A stretch of DNA of 64,000 bases from Lepidurus packardi. Taxonomy: Eukaryota; Arthropoda; Branchiopoda; Notostraca; Triopsidae. Below are positions 16,158-26,200 of this stretch, in pieces. Position 1 is the first letter of the stretch, and each line of letters opens with the position of its first letter. The notes under the pieces were generated by a model. That model did not search any database and was not told the origin of the DNA. It saw only the letters and a program-made list of their open reading frames with translations. The DNA is taken from the NCBI GenBank assembly GCA_023053545.1, contig JAKZAN010000002.1:9482790-9546789 (forward strand), read 5' to 3'. The position numbers and the translations under genes were made by a program.

Positions 16158-16245
16158 GACGAATAAAGAGCCTGGACCAGGTTTGGATCCGAAGACCACT
16201 CGGTTCCCAGGCTCGTGCCTTACCCACTCCGGACAGTATGCAGAA
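16158..16245 (-). mobile_element. tRNA-derived SINE-like copy 2
   Basis: On the minus strand the A-box-like CCGGAGTGGGTAAGGC resembles class II (Ser/Leu) tRNA genes. It is followed by CGAGTGGTCTTCGGATCC and the tail AGGCTCTTTATTCGTC, nearly the same as copy 1. The B-box is degenerate. Shared tail and orientation support one SINE family rather than two independent tRNA relics. Confidence 0.55.
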
Positions 16246-16275
16246 CACGTTAAAAAATAGGAAGGTTTTAACATT

Positions 16276-16281
16276 TTTATT
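16276..16281 (-). terminator. p62 polyadenylation signal AATAAA
   Basis: Minus-strand AATAAA about 210 bp after the p62 stop codon; the most plausible canonical signal in the 3' flank. Confidence 0.45.
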
Positions 16282-16491
16282 GGAGAGTTAAAATACGTAC
16301 TCACGGTCAGTTATCAGACTGCCACAATAATAAAAAGGCGGAAACAGAAATTAAAATGGAATATAAAATACTACTTTCCCCTACACTAGTGTAAATAGGA
16401 CCAGTAAATACGATAATAACATGAAGTGGCTCTCGTTACACAGCCCTCACCAACATGATTAATAACGGTCTGATTAACGCCATAAGCCAGC

Positions 16492-18379
16492 TCAACCACG
16501 TCGGACAGGTTGCAAAACGTCCAAAGCTTTGCCGATATCACCGTCCTTGACTTCCAAAAGCTGAGCCAGCCAATTGCCTTCATTCGTGAACCCCATACCA
16601 ATCATCAGTTCCAATGCACGAGCAATTTTCGCATCTAATCCAACGGAACTGTAAATTCACATATTTTTTTCTATTGTTCAATGTAAATTCTTTACCTGGA
16701 TGCAATACTTGAGAGCTTTGGCCTTGATCTCTAGGCTCTTTAGGCAAGGATGGATACAAAACCGTTTTTTCGGCAGGCTTTTCAACCCCAGAAATCACTT
16801 TAGGACGTACCCCATTTTCTATCATTTTAAATAAATCGCGTTTTATTCCCTTTCACTATTCTGAATTCCCAACTTACCAGGCGATGCCGATTTGCCTTCA
16901 GCAGAATAACCGTCCCTGTTAACTACCGTCCAATCCTCCTCGTTAGCAACCGATCCAGCTTTGCTCGACGCAGGACTGACATGTGAATCGGTCATAACCA
17001 TAACAGGGACGATTCGAACAGATTCCAAGCTCTCAGTCGAGCTCGTCATGGACATAGGCTTTTCTTCGTGGGCTGCAGACATGACTTCCACTTTGCTTTC
17101 CGCCACTTCTGTTGTTTTTTCGGTTGCAACTGGCATCGAAGCTCCAATACGCGTGGCTGGAATTACCGTCTCTGTCTGGGGAGTCGGGTTCGCTTCATTA
17201 CCATTTTCTTGGCTCTTGCCTTCATTTTTAGCTGGATCTGCCGCTTTATTTGGGTTGGCGAAGGGGCAATACTGTTGACCAGGGTTAGTATGGCTCTCTG
17301 TGTGTACTTGGGTGTCGACTCCAAATTGCTCTAAGATAGAAGCCACTGTTTGTCCAATATTCTTCAACAAATCGTTTCCGACTTGAGCTTGAGGAGTCCC
17401 TTGGAAACCCTGCATAATATCATTCAGCAACCCTCCCATATCAAAAGCGACTGGAGTTTCCGGAGGAGCTGATGCTCCACCAATCTTTTGTTCTTCTTTA
17501 GGTTTCGTTTGTTCTTGTTGCTGTTGGGTTTCGGCACTCGGTTGTTGAGATTCAGGCTGCGGATCCTCAACTACAGCATAGCCAAATGGTCCCAGATTGA
17601 CGAAATCGAAAGGATTACCACGAAAGCATGGTCCAGCGCCGCGAGGTCGTCCATAATGACGAGGGCCGCCTTTATGGTTACCGTGGTGGAACATTCGCTT
17701 GAATGCACGGAAATTATGGGGCTACAAAACGAATAGCTACGTAACAATCTCGTCAAACTCCAAGACATTCAAAACTCACCAATGGTCCTACAACGCGAAG
17801 CATATTGTGTGAAGGATGCATGCCTTTGGATTCGCAGCTTCCGCACAGATCGAAATCGGGACACTGGGTGCATTTGTAGCGATAGCCACGTACGGGGCCC
17901 TCGCAGCCATCACAGGTCACCCCAACATGCAAATCCCCTTGGGTAGATCCTAAATTGCTGGTGGACGAACGAGGGCAAAAATCTTTCTCGTTGGCAGGGC
18001 ACGAGTACTTCTCTTTCGTTTCCGAAGTTACGTAAATACGGAATGGATCCGCAGGACTACGGTTGCTGCATAAAAGGCCGATCATAAGCTCCTCATCGCT
18101 GGAAATAGTGATGCTATCACCATCGTTGTCTGTAAAATTATGAAAAATGCTAACATTAGCAACTCACATAATTTTTAACTTTTAAAAATAAAATAGGGAT
18201 TATCTACCTGTATAGGAAATGACGAATCCTTGCCGCAAGAGAGAAGGGAAAACAGAGCGTACTTTCTCTTTTAAGTAGGTGAAATTTGTCGTCACATCTT
18301 TATCAATCATAAAACGACGAATTTCAGGGGTTTGAGACCCTGTATTCAAGTAGGCTTTGTAAATCAAGCCGTTATCCAT
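16492..18379 (-). CDS. SQSTM1: p62 / sequestosome-1 / Ref(2)P autophagy receptor
   Basis: Five exons join in frame to 543 aa: 18379-18208, 18129-17780, 17721-16878, 16818-16696, 16634-16492. p62 gathers ubiquitinated cargo and links it to Atg8/LC3 for selective autophagy; it also scaffolds signalling. An amino-terminal PB1 domain (about 1-85) has the basic cluster EIRRF and the acidic OPCA motif [18 protein letters not shown] zinc finger follows, with CDGC and CTQC pairs and a HPSH end (about 126-172). A Gln/Pro-rich linker leads to a candidate LC3-interacting motif EEDWTVV at Trp438. A TVLYPSLP segment resembles the conserved region before the vertebrate UBA. The last 47 residues form a UBA domain with the MGF motif ([13 protein letters not shown]). 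An in-frame stop precedes the ATG. The final exon uses the second of two closely spaced acceptors. Confidence 0.95.
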
Positions 18380-18807
18380 TGTTTGAATAAGTGGTTAATA
18401 ACCGAATCTAGACCAAAAGATAAAAAGTACATTTAATATATGCATTCGATATTTGCTAACCGTGCCACCCGAAACATAAAATAAAGACTTTCTTGCAATA
18501 AAATTAATTTCAAACGGTTTATCGTAGGTACACTCACTTCCCGATTGTTGAAAATTTGCAATGGCGACGAACTGTTCACTTCTAAGTTATTCACAACAAT
18601 GGCTGGTTGGGAATGCACTGCCTTCACTACCCTAGTAGAGCCCGAGCTTATATACGTATCTTGATACAGGCGAACAAAGCTATGAGCTTTCTTGAAAAAG
18701 AAGGACCTAGAACAAGCTCGATTGGCACCAATGTACCAAGCAAATGACTGGCAAAGCACGGAAGGACGGCCTTTGTTATTGCAACATCCGTTAGAAGGCT
18801 TCCTCAC

Positions 18808-18814
18808 TGAGTCA
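18808..18814. promoter_or_regulatory. TGAGTCA site upstream of p62 (AP-1/CNC-Maf type)
   Basis: A perfect AP-1/CNC-Maf core (TGAGTCA, complement TGACTCA) sits about 430 bp upstream of the p62 ATG. In animals p62 is a known target of the Nrf2/Cnc oxidative-stress pathway, which binds related elements. The extended context lacks the full TGACnnnGC antioxidant consensus, so the assignment is tentative. Confidence 0.35.
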
Positions 18815-20390
18815 TCAAAACAAGTATCACGACGCTACAACGCAGTAGAGAATGACGTAGCAATATTGGTAAATAAACCTGGTGTGGTATGGGTAAAACT
18901 CGAAAAGCGAAACGTCCTTACGAACCGCGAGAGCGAAATGCCGCGATACGTGGTAGAGTGCGAAACATTGACTATAAGCGAAATGAGATTTTAAATTATT
19001 ATTAAGTATCATAGAAAACATTATGAAAATAACCTCGTCCATTACTGAACCTAGCATATAAGCTATACCATGCTGTATAAATGAATTTAAATGGCAGCGG
19101 TATTTTTACCGTGCGAAGTTAGTCATTAGTCTTGTAACTGAAGGCTGCTGGTATATGAATGGCTTAGAGAGAAAATTTCTCTTTCTTTTGTAAGTTTAGA
19201 ATTTTATTTTTAAGTTGATCACTCAGTCAATAATACCATTGATTTCTGTGGCATTTCTTTCGCCTCTGATTCCGACAACGGACATGATCTCAACGGAGGT
19301 TACTTTGATGATAAATAGGTAATCAATCTAAAAGCATTAAGTTTCAGTTTCCTACAACTGTACTGTAGCTGTATGGCATTCGCTAAGCCCCAAAACTTTT
19401 TATCTAGAAAAGAAAAACGGACTTCACTGATGGCGTAAAGGACGACCAGTCTAAGAATCTATCAAATGCTATCAAGTTGTATCAAAAGCTTCTACGACAT
19501 GTTATCAAGTTGTACCAAATTCTATAGTGTTTTTAGTGAAGTTTTATTAAATATAAAAGCCTACATAGTTTTGAAGGATGATAATAAGACCGGCCTATGC
19601 ATCTTTGTATGAATTTACAATAAAAATGTTACGAGTTACAGCCCGTTATGACCAGATGTTGTATTGGGGAGACTGAAAGAAACAAAAATCTCTTTTAGTC
19701 TTATACACCAAAACGTAAGCCTGTTTAACTGATGCAACCAAGCTATTATTACGCCTTCAGTGGAAACCGCTTAAAATGTCGGTTAACAAAATTGGTTAAC
19801 ACAAAATGGCATTCCGGTCTGGACAAAACACTATGTAATTCCATACATTTGTTTCCTTTTAACACGAAACAAGAACCGCTTAACGCGTCTCGGAAGAACG
19901 ACAAAGTAGTTTTATTGCGAGAAAATAATTTTGGACGACAAAATACTTTTGTCTTCTTACCAACCGTCTCACTCTGCCAATGGGAAAAGGGGTTGTAGAG
20001 CCTCAGCAACATCCCTGACTTAAATTCAAATTTTTGTCTTCCTCGTCCCAACAGCCTAACTGTGGGCAGTTAAAACATCTCATTTGTATTTACAGTCCGT
20101 TAGAATGCTTTAAAAAGTATAGACTGTCAATGTCCGAGTACAAACCTAACTAATTAAACTTAGAATTAGTCAAAATTAAATTTACTTTAATATAGAAAAT
20201 GTATGTTAATTAGTCAAAAGTACATTATTTTGTGTGCCTAATTGTATTAACTTTTTCCAACACAGAATGCGCATGTCCTTGCTTTCTGTTTAGGTTCAAA
20301 AGATCTTTCGAAAAACGATATAACTCGCAACTTAGCTTCTACGTCTCGCATATCACGTTCAGTGTACCCCTGATGTACAACAGCTAGAAT

Positions 20391-20397
20391 TATATAT
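20391..20397 (+). promoter_or_regulatory. Candidate TATA box of secreted gene
   Basis: TATATAT lies 51-57 bp upstream of the ATG at 20448. The spacing would give a 5' UTR of about 25 nt. The surrounding DNA is AT-rich, so the match may be chance. Confidence 0.3.
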
Positions 20398-20447
20398 TCC
20401 TTACTAACTATTACATCTTTCTTTCGTTTGAAGCTGTTGTCCTTAAC

Positions 20448-21651
20448 ATGGGCGGTATTTTGGAAAATGTGTTTTTTCCTATTTTCATTTTGTGCTGTTT
20501 CGCACTGAGCAATATATCTGCTGAGACCGTGATACAGGATATGCGAAATAGTTCAACGGATGTACAAATAAGTAAGTCAGTGTATTCAACTAATGTCTGT
20601 CACATGACGGCATTTCATAATGGTTTTCTTATTTCTTTCCAGGCGACGAAATACCATGCATGTTTAATACGACGGATCACGGAAGCTTGAACTACGATAA
20701 AGAGCAAGCAGAATTGCACGTTACTGTCGATTTACTACCGATAACCTGCAATATCAGCCGACTGGAACTAGAACTCTTAACCAATACTTGCAATTCCCCT
20801 ACCCATAAAATCCACACTCCCAAGCGCAAAATACTCATTCCCGGTGGTTCACAAAAAACTTCACTGCCCAATTTTTGTAAGGAAAGTTTCCTGTCGAAAG
20901 ACATCGCAAACCATTCGATGAAAGTCTCCAATGTTATAATTAACCAGAACTTAAATTACGGTTGACTTCAAGACTTTTTTTTACAGGACCAAGCCAACGT
21001 CACAATCCGCCATGTCTACTCCGGGTCTTACTGCTTACGAATCTTTATTCACCGCGAAGGCGTACAAATTGCCGAAGAACATAACCAAACTTTGCAGTTA
21101 ACTACCAAGAAAGAGGTTATTTCCCCGACCAGCTGGAAAACCCAAATTAAATTAAATGGCTCGACACGCTAGTACGTTACATGTTAATAACTTTCCATCT
21201 CGATTTACGTCTTTTTGGTCTTAGCAGCAGCCTTCCGGTATCCTTCAGTTTGCCTGATGCGAAGTACAATTTTAGGGCATTCTTAGTTAGCGCAATTAAA
21301 ATACGCGGTTCTTGTCCAACATCCAAAACTGTGTGGAACACAATACGTGCAAAGACAGGCTCTTGTCTGCGTGCAACTTCAAAAGATGCGCATAAACACA
21401 TCGACGCTACCATTTCTCATTTGCGAAAGGGAACCTATTGCGTTTCGGTACATTATATGCTTCCATTGAATTGTGATACGACTCACCACATGTTTTAAAA
21501 ACAGATAACTCCTATTGATGAACGTTGTCATCCCGAAGCAACTTACTGGCAACAAAATGCCGTCAACTCTTGTACGCGATATTTCGGAGAGGCATTCCAT
21601 GTTGGTAAACGAGCCGTAATTAAGAATTTAATTGACAAGATTTTCGGTTGA
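20448..21651 (+). CDS. Putative secreted Cys-rich protein, two beta-sandwich-like modules
   Basis: I do not recognise the family. Five exons join in frame to about 319 aa: 20448-20571, 20643-20923, 20987-21171, 21225-21447, 21505-21651. The amino terminus has a hydrophobic signal peptide (FFPIFILCCFALSNISA). Two modules follow, each closing with a similar strand, GSYCLRIF and GTYCVSV, with paired cysteines elsewhere. This looks like two fibronectin-III or immunoglobulin-like ectodomains, somewhat reminiscent of IL-17-receptor-type extracellular regions, but that is inference. No transmembrane helix follows, so the product should be secreted. Exon 2 has a weak donor (AAA|GTCTCC); the alternative ten bases further on at AAT|GTTATA changes the protein by three residues only. 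The other junctions have good GT-AG sites and introns of 53-71 bp. The gene model is likely; the function is unknown. Confidence 0.6.
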
Positions 21652-23235
21652 ATTGTACGTTCCTTCACTGCTTCATGTAGACTACTCCTCCATTATGTAA
21701 CACATATCTCAATTCCCGATGCGCTCGTAATCTGCGTGTTTACGTGGAACTTTAACCTTCTTCTTTGTGTATATATCTGAAGTTTCCAACGTTGAACTAA
21801 ATGACCCCATACTGCATGATCCCTGTATCGTTTTTTATTTGTTGTTTTTTTCATTTTGAATTAATTTTTTGTCTCCTGCACTACTTGCTTATTCTGTTCT
21901 GGTATTCTCTACATTATACGCATTTTATTATATTATAACATTATATGTACTCTACATTATACGACCACCTCTGGTGTCTAATGTAGCGGGAATAGACGTA
22001 GTATCTAGAAATATTTGTTTCTTTAGTTAAAAAAAATTCGAAAAATTTAAATACTATTAGATGAATTCTAGATAACAAAAATACATACCGTTTACGCCCA
22101 GCACAAAAGAGTCAGACATCAAAGAGTATCATGTTTCAAAGAACAGTTTCAGCTTGGCATTTTCAACACAACTTCCATTCGCCTATCCAGACACTTGTTG
22201 TGCTCAGCAACCGCCAATGATAGCAAAGCGCGCCAAGTACAGCCAGATTGAAAATTTACCCTACTACGTTCGGTTAATAACTGCCTGGACACCTTGGTGA
22301 TAGGCAAAAACCGTAATCAAGACTTCGCTGAAGTTAACATTAACTCTGATTTAAGAAAAAAGATGCAATTAACAGTTTCGACAACTAATTATGTACTTTT
22401 TTTAAACAGTGTCACTGTCGCTCTGGGAAAACTCCAAGGCTATAAATGTAGCACACGCACCACACGTCAGAGATTCTATACACTTTTTTTTGCCTCGAAT
22501 GAGAGCTGGCCATCGGTTCGATCTGATCTACTCCACTCGAAGCCAATTGTCCTGGGATGTGTACTGAAGACAAATCTCAGTCACGCCCGAAAACAAAAGG
22601 ACAAAAAAAAAATAAAAAAAACTCAGAAACAACAAGTTAACAAACCGTGCGAAATTGGGCCAGGGCACGCCAATCACGTGATTATTTTTGCAGGGCTCAA
22701 CATATCACTAAGGACATGTAAATTTAAATTGCCAGAGCCATGGGGAGGAAAAAGGAAACAAAGACTGAGGAGATAAAAACACGTCCGACCTTCTCAACGA
22801 GACTGCAAGGAAAAGAGCAAGATAGAGAAAGGAGAGTTTTGAGAAAATTTTACGAGAAAGAAATCACAAAAGGTGTAGTCGATTTGTTTTCAATGCATGG
22901 GTGTAGTGTAGAGTGTGGAATTGTTCATTTTCCTCTTCACGTCACTGCAAGGGACAGCTGGTTTCCCAATAAAATACATATTGCACAGCACAGAGCCTCG
23001 AATCGTTCCATATAGTTTAGGCGTATTGTGCTTCTGTCGCTGGCAATCTTAAGTTTTTGCCAAAGGTCCCATTTTACCCCTTTGTAAGCAATGGCCAATA
23101 AAAATTCCGCCATCCGCATGCAAACTGTTTTACACAAATGTGCCATTCAGTCAAAAACACCGCAGCAGCAGCAGCACGAGCGAGGTCAAGGGATGAAAAT
23201 TGCGAGCAGACAAAAGTCAACAGCAACAAAAAACT
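21652..23235. other. Convergent spacer with dlg 3' UTR
   Basis: This lies between the stop codons of the secreted gene and dlg. It is AT-rich and should contain both 3' UTRs. Open frames of up to 160 codons on the plus strand near 22294-22776 contain long Lys-rich low-complexity runs and no recognisable domain, so I do not call a gene. A short CAG-repeat run is at 23162-23176. No clear minus-strand AATAAA was seen near the dlg stop. Confidence 0.4.
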
Positions 23236-26200
23236 TCAAAGTTTCTCTTTGGCAGGAATCCAGATGCTAGGACCAGACTGGTCTCGAATCACTTCTTTGA
23301 TTTTGGCATAAATCTCTTCAAGAGTATCTCCTTGCACCACGGCTAAAAGACAAACCATACATTCCATTAAACAGTACTACTCCTAAACTCTTAGTATAAA
23401 AATATTACCAGTGAAGAATTCGCCAAATTCCTGCTCGAGTTTCATAGCACGGTCAAACGTCTTTCGAGCCTGGTCTTCAGTCATTCGCTTATTCCACTCC
23501 CTAGCAAAAACACAACATCATTTATTACCTTTCTGCTTCATCTCTCTCCGAACAATAGGTTAGATAAAACGTAAAGAACGCTCTAGAACTTACATGATAG
23601 CTTCGCTTGATTTCGGTTTAATAAAAACTGCAATCGGATACAACAGTGCCGCATGTAACCTCTTAATAGCATTCCCACTCACATCCAAAATACAATGTTT
23701 GCCCTAAAAGTAAAGCGTCAGTTTAATAACAAGCTCTCAAAACTGTTTTTTTACTTAGCATAAGTAATGGACAATCCTAACGGATAGCGCACTGAATAGC
23801 TTACCTTTTCTGCTACTTCTCTGACTGAGGCAACAGACGTCCCATACAAATTATCGTTGTATTGGCCTGCTTCAATGAAAAGATGATTCTGAATATCAGC
23901 TTCCATTTGTTCCCTGGATGCCATGAAATGATAATCTCGATGATCTACTTCATACTCTCTTCTCGACCGCGTCGTATCTAAAAACATAAGAGAGAAAAAC
24001 GCTTATTAGTTCCTGTTCTCTTCTTATCTTCCAGGGAAAGCATCCAAAATCTCTTACGTGGTACACAGCTTCCAAATTTTTCAGGAAATTCGGAAATCAA
24101 ATCGTCATTAACCCTGTCTTTTAAAGGACCCAGGATAATGACAGGACGAGTGTACGATACGTCAATCTGCTGCACAGCTTCGTACGACAAAATCGTGTCT
24201 TCTTCTACACACACAAAAGAGAGATTTACATTAATGGCGTTTTCAATAGTCTCTTAAAGTAACTTTAAATATAAAGTTATACTTACTGAGACTCGTCGAG
24301 TCGCTTTCGGTGGGCGTCAGCATGTTACCTTCCTGGTCGGATCCTTCTTCCGATTGATCATCTCGACTTTTGACAAAGGGGAATTTTCGACTAAATGTGA
24401 AATTCTTCTTCTTGCGGTCCAAAGTTGACTGCTACAAGGGACCACAATCCAAAAAGAAACAAAAAACAAAACTCGACCTACTTAGTATAAAAGTCTCCAT
24501 ATCTTTTTTCTGGTAATGAAAAGCGAGTTTTGAGTGTGGAAGTCTATAGGATAAGGAGTGCAAGTAGAACAATCCATTCACAAACCATGGGCAATGCACA
24601 ACAGCCACTAAAGCTAATTTGTATTTAAGTAACGAGTTAAGTTTTTTCCCCACACACATGTTCACACCACACCAAAAGGAAACGCCGTGTTATTAGAAGG
24701 TTTGGAAAAGGGATTGAGGAAGACTTCCCATTTTTTTTATCGTGAAGACAGAAACATAATTTTTGTAAAAATTACTGGCACGAACACATGCAGAAAGGCT
24801 AATGTAACAACCGATCAAGTTAAATTTTTTTATGTCAATCTTTTTTGTCCATCTTCTTCTTGAGAAAAAAGCAATCGAGTTTTTGTTTTAAAATCAAACT
24901 ACGCGTAACAATTCGAGTATTTTTTTTTAAAACTGGAAGTTTTGGGTTTGAGTAGGTTTGGCACGGTTAAGGTTCAAATCTAGGGGGCTACTTGTTTTTA
25001 ACCAAGTTTTTTTTTTCAAGGTTAATTTTAGGAATCAAACACAAAGTCTCTGGGGAAAGGCGGAAATAGTTAAGAAAATGGGAGGTCAAAGTTTGTCGTG
25101 TTAACTGCCAAATTATTCCTCCTATTTGGAGACGGCGCAGCATGGAAATAAGAAAATAAAGAAAACACCCCCTCATTAACTTCCTCTTTTGCTTGTCTTG
25201 GTGTGAAACAATTGGTCAGGCGCCAAAAAGTATAAAAAAAAAACATATAAATAAAACAAACTCAAAATAAATACGAAAAAAAATAATAGCAAAGAAGCTC
25301 AACGTAGTCTAATCAGCCAAAAAATTTTTTTTCGGATGTGATCAACCATAAAAAGTAGAACCGTTTCTTTTTTTTTAAAAAAAAAAAGTTATAAATTAAA
25401 TAATGAACAAACAATATTGAACCGTAAGAATTAGAAAACGTTGAAAATTACCTTGTCTTGAGTAGGGCTTTTACCCTGAAATTTGACAGTCCGATCCCGG
25501 GCCCGTTGCTTTCTTTCCCAGCGTCGTTTCGAAGGAATAATACCCATGCCTTCCTCTTCGCCGGTGGGAAGTACCCGCCTTGCTTGCCACCATTCATCGT
25601 CCGATGCATTGGTGACGTGCAAAATGTCCCCATAACGAAACTGTAGGCCGCGACTGGGTAATCCATCATCCTTGTTGGGATCGTAGTCGAAGAGCGCCCT
25701 GAGAACCAGGAAATATTCATCTATAATTAGTTTCCTTTCCTAAAGTTTGGTAAAGAATGCGTTGTATATCGTACCTGACGTAGAGTGAGCGTTTTTGCGA
25801 AGTTCTTAGCAAAGTGCCTGTCATGATTTGCTGCTTTAGTTCATGGATCTTGGCTTCAAAACGGTTATACTCCTCTGGCCTATACTGCACAACAACAATG
25901 ACAGTTTGTCCCGCCGTCTGTCAAATATAAATGCAACTTTTAGTTCAAAGACTCTCCCCAACGCTAACAGAAGTTATCAAAAAATAACACTGCATTATAT
26001 TACATAACATTACATTAAATACATTCCTAAAATAAACAAAGAAATTACCAAAACAAATAAATACGTTACTATACCTTACATTACATTTATATTACTATAA
26101 ACAAATTACCCGAATAAATAAAGAAAATACCTAAATATAAGAACTAATTACCCAAATAAATGAATACGTTACTATACTAATAAAAATAGTAAAAAAAAAA

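Larger units (their letters stand above)
15058..16491. other. Spacer between EF-G1 promoter and p62 3' end
   Basis: This 1.4 kb contains the EF-G1 5' flank, two tRNA-like SINE copies and the p62 3' UTR with its polyadenylation signal. No reading frame here looks like a gene. Confidence 0.5.
18380..20447. other. Divergent spacer between p62 and secreted gene
   Basis: This 2.1 kb region should hold the promoters of both flanking genes. A TGAGTCA site lies at 18808. On the minus strand GAAGTGAG near 18537 could be the donor of a p62 5' UTR intron, with an acceptor around 18410; this is weak. Near 19466-19540 a 42-bp unit (TATCAAGTTGTA core) occurs twice. No reading frame here is convincing as a gene. 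Confidence 0.4.

Noticed and set aside
15630-16245. Functional tRNA genes on the minus strand
   Set aside because: Promoter-like boxes exist but the acceptor stems do not pair and a shared non-tRNA tail follows both copies, so a SINE family is the better explanation.
16961-17334. Plus-strand frames opposite p62 exon 3
   Set aside because: Shadow frames of the confirmed minus-strand p62 coding exon.
22294-22776. 160-codon plus-strand frame downstream of the secreted gene
   Set aside because: Contains a long Lys-rich low-complexity run, has no domain, and overlaps the expected dlg 3' UTR on the other strand; length is within chance for this window.
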